Source: a virus. From it: DNA of 62,686 nt. A program made the position numbers and the translations under genes. Of the stretch, positions 1 to 8,800 are shown in pieces; within the stretch, counting starts at the first letter, position 1; every line of letters starts with the position of its first letter. The stretch spans positions 15,639-78,324 of IMG/VR virus record IMGVR_UViG_3300030060_004020; one strand, given 5' to 3'. The notes below the pieces were generated by a model. It was not told the DNA's origin, searched no databases, and was given only the letters and a program-made list of their open reading frames with translations.

Positions 1-1257
1 GCTTTCCTAAAACCTGTAATTGAAAAATTATATGCTAAGATAAATGCTAGTGAAGGCCATCCTGTAAATAAACATGTTAGTTCCGATGGTTCGGTAGATT
101 ATGCACAATGGGATGGAGAAGGTGAAGTTCCTACTTATGCCCCTAAGAAATTTAACATTATGTCCACTACTGAATATACCGACGCTGCGCTTATAGGTGG
201 CCATGAAGAAGAGATGGTAGAGAAGGAAGATGACGACGGAAACACAAAGAAAGTTCTTGAGTGGGTTAGAGATGCAGGTTTGTTGGAAGGTAGCGGATTA
301 GCACATTGGGATGAGTTTGAATATAGCGGTATCTTCAAACAAAGCCAAAACAAAGAACAAGCAATTGTTTATCTTAATACTCTTATGAATACATTAGCGG
401 GTGAATCTTGGAAAATAAGTAAGAAACTAAAGAGAGGTAGCATGATGAACTGCTACTGTGAAAGGTCTATCTTAGCCATGACTTATCCACCGGAAAAGTT
501 AGCGAAAGTTATTGCTAACAAAGGTGTATTACAAAGAATGATTTTGTTTATTTGGGATGTTCCTGAAAGTGTGCTAGATGTAATGAGAAGAATGCAAATA
601 GCAAAGGCAGGTAAACTTGAAGAGATTAATGCTCCTATTGAAGCATTTGCAGATGAGTTCTTTGAGATATATGAAGTTATGAAAGAAAGGTTTGAGGAGG
701 TTGGTAAAGACCCACTAAAAGCGATGAACTATACCCAAGACTTCAATGATGTTCTATTATTAGAATATGAAACCATGCAACAATTCATTAGGTCTAGCGA
801 CCCCGTAGTTAGAAAAATTGCTTCTAACTTCACAACTAGACTACTTAAGATACTGATTAAAATGTCAGTTCTTTGTTCTATTGCGGAAGCAAAGGACATA
901 AAGAACAAGAACAAGAGGTTTATTGTTAGTGGTAGAAATGTTAGACAAGCAGGAAATATCGTGCGACAATGTTATAATACATTGGTCTTATGGTTAGAAC
1001 GAAGCCTAAAGGTCACTAGGAGGGTCGGAAAGCAAACTCAATCACCAAATGAGCAATTGTTTTTGGAAACTATTAGGGCTACTAAAAAGGATGAGAATGG
1101 ATTTTTCAGTAAAAGAAAGGTTGTAGATGAACTAGAATCAACAGTAAATGAAAGAACCGTTAGAAGAATGTTCGATAAATATGAAGCAAAGAATCTATTA
1201 GAAAAAGATAAAGTAGGGCGTTCCGTTTATTATAAATTGAAGGAGGAGAAGAAATGA
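1..1257 (+). CDS. DUF3987-like replication ATPase, C-terminal part (partial)
   Basis: The frame is open from the first base, so the N-terminus, probably with the Walker A loop, lies outside the window. What remains has an acidic HWDEFEYSG stretch, LNTLAGESW, a polar strand, AMTYPPEKLAKVIANKGVLQRMILFIW, a helical region and a C-terminal winged-helix-like segment (FSKRKVVDELES..ERTVRRMFDKYEAKNLLEKD). The order 'DEF, target-loop, pattern ending in a GxxxRxxxF-like segment' is that of DUF3987-type helicase/primase-associated ATPases. It overlaps the next gene by ATGA, so the two are translationally coupled in an early or replication operon. The family call is by pattern only; another AAA+ or RecA-like replication protein is possible. 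Confidence 0.5.
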   Translation, partial: AFLKPVIEKLYAKINASEGHPVNKHVSSDGSVDYAQWDGEGEVPTYAPKKFNIMSTTEYTDAALIGGHEEEMVEKEDDDGNTKKVLEWVRDAGLLEGSGLAHWDEFEYSGIFKQSQNKEQAIVYLNTLMNTLAGESWKISKKLKRGSMMNCYCERSILAMTYPPEKLAKVIANKGVLQRMILFIWDVPESVLDVMRRMQIAKAGKLEEINAPIEAFADEFFEIYEVMKERFEEVGKDPLKAMNYTQDFNDVLLLEYETMQQFIRSSDPVVRKIASNFTTRLLKILIKMSVLCSIAEAKDIKNKNKRFIVSGRNVRQAGNIVRQCYNTLVLWLERSLKVTRRVGKQTQSPNEQLFLETIRATKKDENGFFSKRKVVDELESTVNERTVRRMFDKYEAKNLLEKDKVGRSVYYKLKEEKK

Positions 1258-1475
1258 AATACGAAAATACATATGTGGTGTTTGATGTAACAAAAGGGCC
1301 GAAAGTAATAATTGAAACATTAGATACTTACGGTGATGAAGGTTGGGAATGTTGTTCCATGCTAAGTATAGCAGGTGCAAACATTGTCGCTTTTCTAAAG
1401 AGAAGAATTGGTGCAGATGAACCATCAGTAGATGAAGAAGCAGAAAAGATTAGTAAACTTTGGTCTAGTGATTAA
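1254..1475 (+). CDS. DUF4177-like small protein
   Basis: A 73-residue protein that starts in the ATGA overlap with the upstream ATPase gene. The core YENTYVVFDVTKGPK..IETLDTYGDEGWECCSML..GANIVAFLKRR matches the DUF4177 layout: an initial strand, then LNxxGxEGWE, then a hydrophobic strand ending in FKR. DUF4177 proteins are small cytosolic proteins of unknown biochemical role and are common in viruses. The C-terminal 20 residues are acidic. Position in a replication operon is the only hint at its job. Confidence 0.6.
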   Translation: MKYENTYVVFDVTKGPKVIIETLDTYGDEGWECCSMLSIAGANIVAFLKRRIGADEPSVDEEAEKISKLWSSD

Positions 1476-1477
1476 GC

Positions 1478-2071
1478 ATGTCAGTTCTAGCATTAGATAT
1501 TGAAACTAAAAACATGTCACATGAGATTGGTGGCTTTAGTAATACGCATATGTTTCAAGTATCGACAGTGGCAACATGGGATGGTTCTAATGGAACTGTT
1601 TATGTTGATGAACCCGTTGATTCTTTTGCTAAGTCCGGTCATATAGTTAAAAGTCTAGGTGAACTAAAATATGATTTAGACGACCACTTATTTAAAGGTG
1701 GTAAGATTCTAGGTCACAATATCGCAGTATTTGATTTACCGATTCTTAGGGATTCTATGGATATATATTGTATTCATAAATATTTGGGGGATGAAAATTA
1801 TATTGACACTAGCAAGATATTACTTAAAGAACATGGAGAAAGATTCCCACTTAAGAATCTTGTAAAATGCACCATGAATGATTTTAAGTTAATGGATAGT
1901 GCCGATGCACCTAAGTTATGGAAGATGGGTCAATACGATGAGGTAGTTGAATACTGCATGAAAGATACACAATTAGTTTATGACTTATGGAAGTATGGAC
2001 AAGAACATGGGATTGTTAAAGCATTCTCGATAGAAAAAGAGGAATTTGTAAATTTGGAGGTTGATTGGTAA
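1478..2071 (+). CDS. DEDD-family 3'-5' exonuclease
   Basis: 197 residues with the three exonuclease motifs of the RNase H-like DEDD fold: Exo I ALDIET (D7, E9), Exo II GHNIAVFDLPIL (D86) and Exo III YCMKDTQLVYDLW (D163, preceded by Y159). It is a stand-alone exonuclease domain of the type seen in the predicted PolB-like 3'-5' exonucleases, with no polymerase domain. It starts two bases after the upstream stop and its own stop overlaps the next start (TAATG). Likely roles are proofreading, recombination or nucleotide salvage during viral replication. The exact substrate (DNA or RNA) cannot be read from the sequence. Confidence 0.85.
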   Translation: MSVLALDIETKNMSHEIGGFSNTHMFQVSTVATWDGSNGTVYVDEPVDSFAKSGHIVKSLGELKYDLDDHLFKGGKILGHNIAVFDLPILRDSMDIYCIHKYLGDENYIDTSKILLKEHGERFPLKNLVKCTMNDFKLMDSADAPKLWKMGQYDEVVEYCMKDTQLVYDLWKYGQEHGIVKAFSIEKEEFVNLEVDW

Positions 2072-2220
2072 TGTCTACGGCAGAATGGTTCGGCTTATTC
2101 ATCTTTATGATTATCTTGACGCTATTGTTTTTCGCCGCTTTTGGTGGAACAAACATTACAGAACAAAGCGTTGATGATTATATCAAAAGATTGATGGGTC
2201 AAACGGAAGAGAAGAAATGA
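2071..2220 (+). CDS. Single-pass membrane mini-protein
   Basis: 49 residues, start ATG overlapping the upstream TAA. A short N-terminus (MSTAEW) is followed by a hydrophobic helix at about residues 7-25 (FGLFIFMIILTLLFFAAFGG) and a charged tail ending in KK. No family recognised. It lies in the same translationally coupled operon as the exonuclease. Confidence 0.6.
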   Translation: MSTAEWFGLFIFMIILTLLFFAAFGGTNITEQSVDDYIKRLMGQTEEKK

Positions 2221-2363
2221 GTTTGAAACAAAAGTGCGCCTATTGTGGAGAGAAGACTTTAGCAAAGAGAATCTTAGGGTTTTATGTTGGTTCTAGCGAC
2301 CAAGTAAAACTTTGGGAGTGTAGGTCTTGTAAGGGTATATGGTCGGTAGACACTAAAATTTAG
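2217..2363 (+). CDS. Zinc-ribbon mini-protein
   Basis: 48 residues, ATGA overlap with the membrane mini-protein. Two CxxC knuckles, KCAYCGEK (C7, C10) and ECRSCKG near residues 38-41, are the spacing of a zinc ribbon. The linker LGFYVGSSDQVKLW is the usual beta hairpin. It is the last gene of the rightward operon and is followed at once by a hairpin terminator. Such proteins often bind nucleic acid, but the partner is unknown. Confidence 0.65.
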   Translation: MSLKQKCAYCGEKTLAKRILGFYVGSSDQVKLWECRSCKGIWSVDTKI

Positions 2364-2365
2364 AG

Positions 2366-2400
2366 GGAGAGTAGTTTAGGCTACTCTCCTTCTACTTTTT
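2366..2400 (+). terminator. Hairpin terminator between converging operons
   Basis: GGAGAGTAG at 2366-2374 pairs perfectly with CTACTCTCC at 2381-2389 across a six-base loop, then TCTAC and a T run follow. It closes the rightward operon. The leftward gene opposite has its stop codon inside the downstream arm (2381-2383), so the hairpin sits exactly where the two transcription units meet. Confidence 0.85.
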
Positions 2401-2587
2401 TTTTCGCAAATTTTTTTGAAAAATTTTTTTTTTCGATTTTTTCTGCATAAGTGCAAACTTCATCTTCCGTTGAATTTAAAATAATAACACCTAATGGTTT
2501 ATCTTCATCATAAAGTAGCCAAGTAATTGTAAATCCCCATATAATGCCAATGATTGAAATTAAAACTATGTAAGTTAAAAATGACAT
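2381..2587 (-). CDS. Small membrane protein, last gene of the late block
   Basis: 68 residues. An N-terminal hydrophobic segment (about residues 3-25, FLTYIVLISIIGIIWGFTITWLL) is followed by an acidic stretch and a very Lys-rich tail (KKNFSKKFAKKK). No family recognised. It starts a few bases after the methyltransferase-like gene and ends in the terminator stem, at the far end of the leftward late block. The topology, one helix plus a basic cytosolic tail, would fit a holin-like or other small membrane role, but nothing shows lysis function. Confidence 0.55.
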   Translation of the reverse strand: MSFLTYIVLISIIGIIWGFTITWLLYDEDKPLGVIILNSTEDEVCTYAEKIEKKNFSKKFAKKKVEGE

Positions 2588-2593
2588 GTTGAA

Positions 2594-3151
2594 CTATTGC
2601 GGTGGTAAACTTCCCCAAAAGCCAATTTCGGTGCAATAACTAGAGTATTTATTTCTCATAAGAGTCTCATATTCTGCACAACTTAATGGATTATTAGAAA
2701 CCCATGTATCAAACCAAGCAACATCCCATTGAGAACCCGAAGGAGGAATCCAAGTTTCTATATCAGCCTGTATTAAATTAAATCGGTTGTCTTTGGCACA
2801 ATGAGGCCAAACTAAATTAATTACATCTTGTGAATTTTCTATAATTGTAACAGAAGTAACATTTGGGTTAGTAAGTAAAGCCACATTAACCATACCTATT
2901 CCTAAACCTCCGATTAACACATGACCTGTTGCATTATCCCATAACCACTGATGTTCTCTATATTCTCCTTCGGAGTCTTGCATAATCGGCATAGGGCAAC
3001 CATTCTGCAATAAAACACAATAGTTTAAGTTGGATTCATTTTTCATTTCAAGATATAGTTGCCATTGTTTATCTGTAGTAGTATTAGTATAATGTGCAAC
3101 TTCAAAGTCTCCCGATGTTCCTTGTGGTATATTAACTGTTATTCTCGTCAT
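2594..3151 (-). CDS. SAM-dependent methyltransferase / spermidine-synthase-like fold
   Basis: 185 residues. GHVLIGGLGIGMVNVALL is a glycine-rich SAM-binding loop (motif I), followed by VTSVTIIENSQDVINLVWPH (acidic residue at the end of strand 2) and FNLIQADIETW..QWDVAWFDTW (motifs II/III region). The order matches class I methyltransferases and is closest to the spermidine synthase-like branch often seen in viruses. The N-terminal 60 residues form a small domain before the Rossmann core. It sits at the end of the tail gene run. Its substrate is unknown; modification of a virion protein or a small molecule are both possible. Confidence 0.65.
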   Translation of the reverse strand: MTRITVNIPQGTSGDFEVAHYTNTTTDKQWQLYLEMKNESNLNYCVLLQNGCPMPIMQDSEGEYREHQWLWDNATGHVLIGGLGIGMVNVALLTNPNVTSVTIIENSQDVINLVWPHCAKDNRFNLIQADIETWIPPSGSQWDVAWFDTWVSNNPLSCAEYETLMRNKYSSYCTEIGFWGSLPPQ

Positions 3152-3165
3152 TTTTAATCCCTCAA

Positions 3166-3909
3166 TTAGAATGTGACTATAATATCATGGACTACTTCTT
3201 GGGCAACTCCACCAATAGTTCCTTCGGCACTTAATCTAAGAGTAAAAGTATCATTAGTTGCAGGAAAAGTAGTGCTTCCCCTACCTCCTCCTAACTGTAG
3301 TGAAGCAAAATAAATACTAGCAGAACCCGAAACTCCGAACGCATAAATTCCTCCGGTGTGGTCTATACTAGCGGAAGGCATAGCCGTATTATCTTGAATA
3401 GGTGTTCTATCTCTATAAGTACCCGAAATATTGGAAGGATGAACAGAAGTTATTTGGGAGAATGTTATGGAAGTTCCATTACTCATACTACTACTTACTA
3501 ATCCCCCCGATTCAACTTTCCAATTTATACTGCTTACACCGCTATTGTTGGCAGTAGTAGAATCATCCCATCCTCTAAGATACCCTCCTATAACAAAACT
3601 TAAAGCACCAAAGGCACTACTAGAATGTGCGCTTTGTATTGTTGAAGTTGCTAGTGTGGCTGATTGTGTTGTTCTAGTTGGAGAAGATGCAGTACCAAGT
3701 CCACTTGACCCGTCAAATATTGCTCCTATTACAGTAGTTCCTTGAAAAAAACCAAATTTAACTGCTCCACCACTAGAACTGTTGGGATAATTACCACTAG
3801 CACTAGTAGCAATTTGTATAAAATCACTTGCCCCTCCCCCACCGGAAGCGGGAAATTGAATGTATGAATTTATTATATGAACAGGTATAACATCACGCCC
3901 TATAACCAT
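3166..3909 (-). CDS. Ser/Gly-rich tail fibre or appendage protein
   Basis: 247 residues, rich in Ser, Gly and Thr, without a recognised domain. It begins inside the last 17 bases of the upstream fibre gene. The composition (GGGGASDF, SSGGAVKFGFFQG, LGGGRGSTTF) and regular short hydrophobic strands fit a beta-structured virion appendage at the distal tail. The C-terminus TFTLRLSAEGTIGG..VVHDIIVTF reads like a beta-sandwich end. Position directly after the fibre gene supports a receptor-binding or fibre-tip role; this is inference. Confidence 0.5.
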   Translation of the reverse strand: MVIGRDVIPVHIINSYIQFPASGGGGASDFIQIATSASGNYPNSSSGGAVKFGFFQGTTVIGAIFDGSSGLGTASSPTRTTQSATLATSTIQSAHSSSAFGALSFVIGGYLRGWDDSTTANNSGVSSINWKVESGGLVSSSMSNGTSITFSQITSVHPSNISGTYRDRTPIQDNTAMPSASIDHTGGIYAFGVSGSASIYFASLQLGGGRGSTTFPATNDTFTLRLSAEGTIGGVAQEVVHDIIVTF

Positions 3910-5500
3910 ATAGTGTAACTTTTAATCCTTTACCGGCAGTTGAAGAACCTATTTGGTCTATATCAAAAGTAATTAAAGCATCATTGGCTAAGGCAGTATC
4001 GCTTATTACTGCTGCCGAAGCAGCCGAAGTGGAAGTAAGTTCGCTTGCATCAATAGATAATTTAGTGCTTAGTATTGTAGAACCTGCTTCATTAATGTCT
4101 ACTATAATTGTAGAACCTACCGGAGCAGTCGTGCAGTTTGCTTTAACTGCGGTTAATGTCATAGCAAATGGCATATTGAAACTTGCCTTAGCAGTTCCCG
4201 TAGTTAAGTCGGTAGTTTCATCCGATAAAGCCACAATAAAAACTTCTTCTGTAACTTTTACATCCGTTCCTGCACCATTAATAAAATGTAAATGATTATC
4301 AGCATTAGTGTATAATTGCCCTCTATCAGCAGTATTACTAGGGGCGGATATTTCATCTAAAGATATAGCACCTTCTACTGTTAATACTGCATTAGCATCA
4401 TTAGTATTAGTTCCAATACCAACATTATCATTACCTGCGTCTACAAATAACATATTAGCATTCCCATTAGATTCAATTCTAAAATTCATATCTTTTGATT
4501 CGTCGTTGAAAACAAATCCTTCCGAACCGCTTAATCTTAAAATTTCAACATTATCTGTGCCGCCTTTTGCGACCATAAATAAGAATCGACCATCTTCTGT
4601 TCCTGCCGTTTCATCTTGAGCATCTACAAACACGCTACCGTAAGTATGCGTATCCCCTCCATCATCTAAAGCCTTAAATTTAATATGCCCTATATCTTGA
4701 GATTGTCCCGCAGTTCCCGTTCTTTGAAAAATTATTTCCGCTTCTCCATCTTCTGTTCCTGTATTTTCTATTTTAATAGTCGGAGAACTTGCCGAGGCAG
4801 ACTTTAGATGTAGCATTGAATCGGGAGTAATTTCACCAATACCGATTCTTGATGAAGAACCATCTATTCTCATTACTTCGGTTGGTGTTCCTCCATCATT
4901 TACTTTGAAAATAATATCTTTATTACTTACTTTATTTTCTATTGTAGTGTCTCCGGCATTTGCACTTATTGACATAGCCTCCGTATAAGCCGAAGTTCCA
5001 TACCCAATACTTACATTGTTAGCAACTTTACTTGTTGTTAAGAATTGAACATTCATGGCATTGAAACCTGTTGTGTATGTAATAATAGCAATTATCGTAT
5101 CTCCATCGTCATAAGAAGGTATTTTGTTTGGGGTAGAACTTCCAAATTTTCTTATTTGTAAAGTATTATCGCTTGCTTGAGCAACTAGTAAATGATGATT
5201 ATTAGCAACTGCGTTAAAATCACTAGCAGTAAAATTTGTGTCATTACCGTTATTGATAGTATGTAATGCACCATCACGGAATATTTTACCGGATTTCACA
5301 ACAACAACATTCCCACTGCTTGCTTGAGTAATGTCAAAATCTGTTGCCGAACCCTTAACCACATAATTTCCTCTAACTCCTAAACTCAATGCTTTTATTA
5401 ATCCTGTATGGGGAAAATCTGTATCGTCTGTTATTTGTGCTATGCTAGTTTCATCATTGTCTACTGTCGAATAGTGATGTGGATTATGTTCATTTGTCAT
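3893..5500 (-). CDS. Tail fibre protein
   Basis: 535 residues. The middle has repeated units typical of phage fibres: SSRIGIGEITPDSMLHLKSA, NDNVGIGTNTNDANAVLTVEGA and DRGQLYTNADNHLHFINGAGTDVK. These VGIGT..P...L.V.G repeats are known from fibre shafts that often precede an S74 chaperone domain, but no such protease/chaperone is seen here. The C-terminal 120 residues (SFNMPFAMTLTAVKANCTTAPVGSTIIVDINEAGSTIL) look like a beta-sandwich receptor-binding domain. It is preceded by a baseplate-like small protein and followed by a second appendage gene. Confidence 0.75.
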   Translation of the reverse strand: MTNEHNPHHYSTVDNDETSIAQITDDTDFPHTGLIKALSLGVRGNYVVKGSATDFDITQASSGNVVVVKSGKIFRDGALHTINNGNDTNFTASDFNAVANNHHLLVAQASDNTLQIRKFGSSTPNKIPSYDDGDTIIAIITYTTGFNAMNVQFLTTSKVANNVSIGYGTSAYTEAMSISANAGDTTIENKVSNKDIIFKVNDGGTPTEVMRIDGSSSRIGIGEITPDSMLHLKSASASSPTIKIENTGTEDGEAEIIFQRTGTAGQSQDIGHIKFKALDDGGDTHTYGSVFVDAQDETAGTEDGRFLFMVAKGGTDNVEILRLSGSEGFVFNDESKDMNFRIESNGNANMLFVDAGNDNVGIGTNTNDANAVLTVEGAISLDEISAPSNTADRGQLYTNADNHLHFINGAGTDVKVTEEVFIVALSDETTDLTTGTAKASFNMPFAMTLTAVKANCTTAPVGSTIIVDINEAGSTILSTKLSIDASELTSTSAASAAVISDTALANDALITFDIDQIGSSTAGKGLKVTLYGYRA

Positions 5501-5501
5501 T

Positions 5502-5843
5502 CTACTCTACCTCCAAAAATATAAAAAATTCTACTGTTTCATTAGAAGCAAAAGGCCCAATGCCATCAAAATTTTGCCTAATTAACATATTAGAACTACT
5601 ATCAAAAACACCTACTTCTCTAAGTACTTGACCTGCTAATGTTCCTCCACCGGAAATTGAAACTTTCACTTGAACTACATTTTCATCCGACTTTGTAGCG
5701 GATGTACTTGTAGCATTTGCTAATTCAATATCTAAACCTGTTTGAGAACTAAAAGTAGAATTGCCTCCAAGACCTACCTTTCCACTACTTACCAAACTTA
5801 CTATTTGGTCGGCTAGTAAAGATTGTAATTTATCAACTATCAA
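5502..5843 (-). CDS. Small baseplate/collar-type tail protein
   Basis: 113 residues. The core QTGLDIELANATSTSATKSDENVVQVKVSISGG and LREVGVFDSSSNMLIRQNFDGIGPF resembles tail-collar and baseplate proteins, which carry a similar xREVGVFD...mlxRqnf..i.pf pattern. Its start lies in an ATGA overlap with the giant tail protein and it ends just before the fibre gene, so it may join the hub to the fibre. Family assignment is tentative. Confidence 0.55.
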   Translation of the reverse strand: MIVDKLQSLLADQIVSLVSSGKVGLGGNSTFSSQTGLDIELANATSTSATKSDENVVQVKVSISGGGTLAGQVLREVGVFDSSSNMLIRQNFDGIGPFASNETVEFFIFLEVE

Positions 5844-8800
5844 TGTTCTTCCTCCGTAAGTGTGGTAAAGGTAGTAGTTCCTATGTTAAGTGGAGAGGCA
5901 CTTGTATTTAGCATTGTTGAAAAGGTATTGAGGGTGAATCCTCCGGTCACCGTCTTTTTCCTAATTACTGTTTTTATTGGTTTTATTTTTACCTTTCCTA
6001 AGAAATTAAATTGGTTTTTATCCGAATCGATTAAATCTTCATTTAATCTGTTTTTGGTTTTTCTATTTTCTATTGCTAATTCAGCAAATCTATCTTCTAG
6101 TCCTTTGATGTATTTACCCAAATGTAGTTTCATTATTCCCGAAAGAGTATGCTCGATACTCAATACTAAAAATTCTGTTCTTGCTATATTCTCTTCAAGA
6201 ATTTCAACAGTTATTATGTCACCCGCTTTCAATTGTGACATGTTTTTATAGCCCACTTCCAAGTCTAAATTGAAGTTTTGTTCATTGTGTAATTTTAAAA
6301 GTTCTGTTGCTCTTTTATCTACTGATGATTGAGTAACAAGTTCTTCTTCAAATACTTGTAGTGACTTAAGACCTTTCTTTTTAATACTATTCATTTCTTT
6401 TCTAACGGCTTTGTGAAATCTTCCAAAGACTGTAATATCATTAAAAATATCAAAAGAACTTTTAGTTCTCTTATAACTAAATATATCATTATCTGTTGAT
6501 TTTGTAGTTAAAAATAACTTAGATTGGAAAGAACTATCGTCATCTTTTATAGAAAATGAACTACTATCCTCTATTAATTTTTTATTCTTTTTACCCATTA
6601 AAAATTTAATCGCTGAGTATAATTCTACTCCCTTGAAATTAGGAGCAACTATTAATGGGAATGTTTCATTTTTAGTTAATGTGAATTGTATGCTTTGGTC
6701 TTCCAATAAATCATTGATTAGTAAATCACTATCAGTTCCTATATTAACAACACTTCCTATTAATGCTCTTTTAGCCCCACTATCTACCTGTTGTGGAACA
6801 GTAATAGTAAATGTCTCGGAAGCAGAAACCACTCCTAATAGTTCTTCTTGTGATTCTAAAGAAATATAATATCCTATATCATCCCCTTCATCTATAAATT
6901 CAACTGCCGTATGGTTTTGATTTTCTCCATCGCTAAATAACATCTTAGTCGTTTCATTTTGTATAATATTATTTCTAAGATTACTTGGGTTTCTAACCAC
7001 TAAATGTCCGTCATTAGTTTGGTTATCGGGGTCAACTATAACATACATAGATAAAACACCCTCGTTGTCACCTTCCTTAGTAGAATCCCCTACCATATCG
7101 GGATAATTATAATGGTTTATATTTCCATATACTTGTTCCGAATCGGGTCGTTTTGTGTATTTTGAAGACATTTCATTTATTCTAATTTTCTTAGGGCTAA
7201 AATCATAAAAGCAAGTATGATTAGGTTGCATAACTCTAAAACCTTTTATTCTTTGATAGTGGTTCATTCTATGATAGCATCCTTTGTTAGTATCATCGGA
7301 GTCAGCAATATTTGAAATCATAATAGGGTCGGGTATTTCACCACTAACTGTTATTATGTGTTTTCTAATAGCAGAAGTAGTGTCTATTTCATGTGATAGA
7401 ATATACAGAATATATCTAGGAGTAAAGCCATTTATACTTTGAACTTCACTGTGACTACTTTCAAATATACCGTGTCCTCCCGAATAAGGAGTTCCTGTTC
7501 TTGAAAAACTAATCGTTTCATTATAATTAGGAGTCAAAATTCCTGTATCTCTATAATATTGATTTCCTTCTTCCGAGACTAAATAACAACCTGTTAAATC
7601 TACTTGGCTAAGCCATAATGGATTCAAAGTATATCCTAGCAATTCGGGATATATTGCTGAATCGTTAGGATTGTAAAGGTCACTATCTGTTAAATAAAAC
7701 ACATGAACATTAGTATTATTTGCTGCTTTTTTAGTGCCTACAAAATTCCTACTAACAACTATTTCATTATCAGTTGTTGCTTGTAGTGCATTCTTGTTCA
7801 TATTAACTTTATATGTATTACTAGACACTGTTGAAGTAAAGAAATTTATAGCCGTTCCAAATGGGATTGTAGCATTAGAAGTGCGATTTTCTCCTGTCAC
7901 AATATAATGAAAAGTAGCACCCGACCTATCATTAGTGTGGTAATTTTCGCACTGTGCATCACTTAAACCCGCACCATCCATAATAAACGGTGTGTTGGCA
8001 TTCATTACTGCCTCCGCCTTACTAGTTCCGGTAGTAAAATCTACATCGGGTAATTGATAGCCAAAATCTAATTTGATTAATGGTTTTAATCCGTAGAAAA
8101 CACCGTCAGCATCCTTTTGATAATCCCTACTGTTTAGACTTTCACTCTCCGGTGTTTTGCTCATAGCGAAACCACTATTTCTAAGAGTAGAACTAGCAAA
8201 TGTTCTTTTCATAGACATTCCTATTCTAGTAGAATAATAATTAGCATTTGCTACATAAGTAGTCTTAGTTGTTTTTGCTATTCTTGTTCCTGTCATTCCA
8301 ATATCGGCTTTTGCCCCCGAACCTCCTTCTATGTTAAATCTATCAAGAAATACGGGTTTAAAGTTCTGTAATAATATACCCTTTGATTCGGCTATTTTGG
8401 CTTGAAGATTACTTGTTTGTTGTTGACTATAATTAGATATGCCTATGCTATCAGCAGTGGAAGTGAAGGCAGAAGTAACCGTATCTAAGTATTGTGTTAT
8501 CAAAGGAAACGGTGAACTACTATTAGAAAGGTTTCTAGTTTGATTCCTAGAAGTTTGAAAAATATTTGGCTTATATCCTAAGTTTATTGGAAGCCATAAA
8601 TTAATGTCGTGCCACCTACTACCTAATCCATTATTATTAGTGCTTTCAGTTCCAATAAAACTAACATAATCATATCCTTCTCCATGTGCAAAATTACCAA
8701 CTTCTGTATACCAAGTAGTATCGGTTTCGTTAGAATCATCTCCCCCAAAACCGGCACTATGATTCCCCCTGTTTAGGTGAGTTCCTGTGACTTGTGAGCC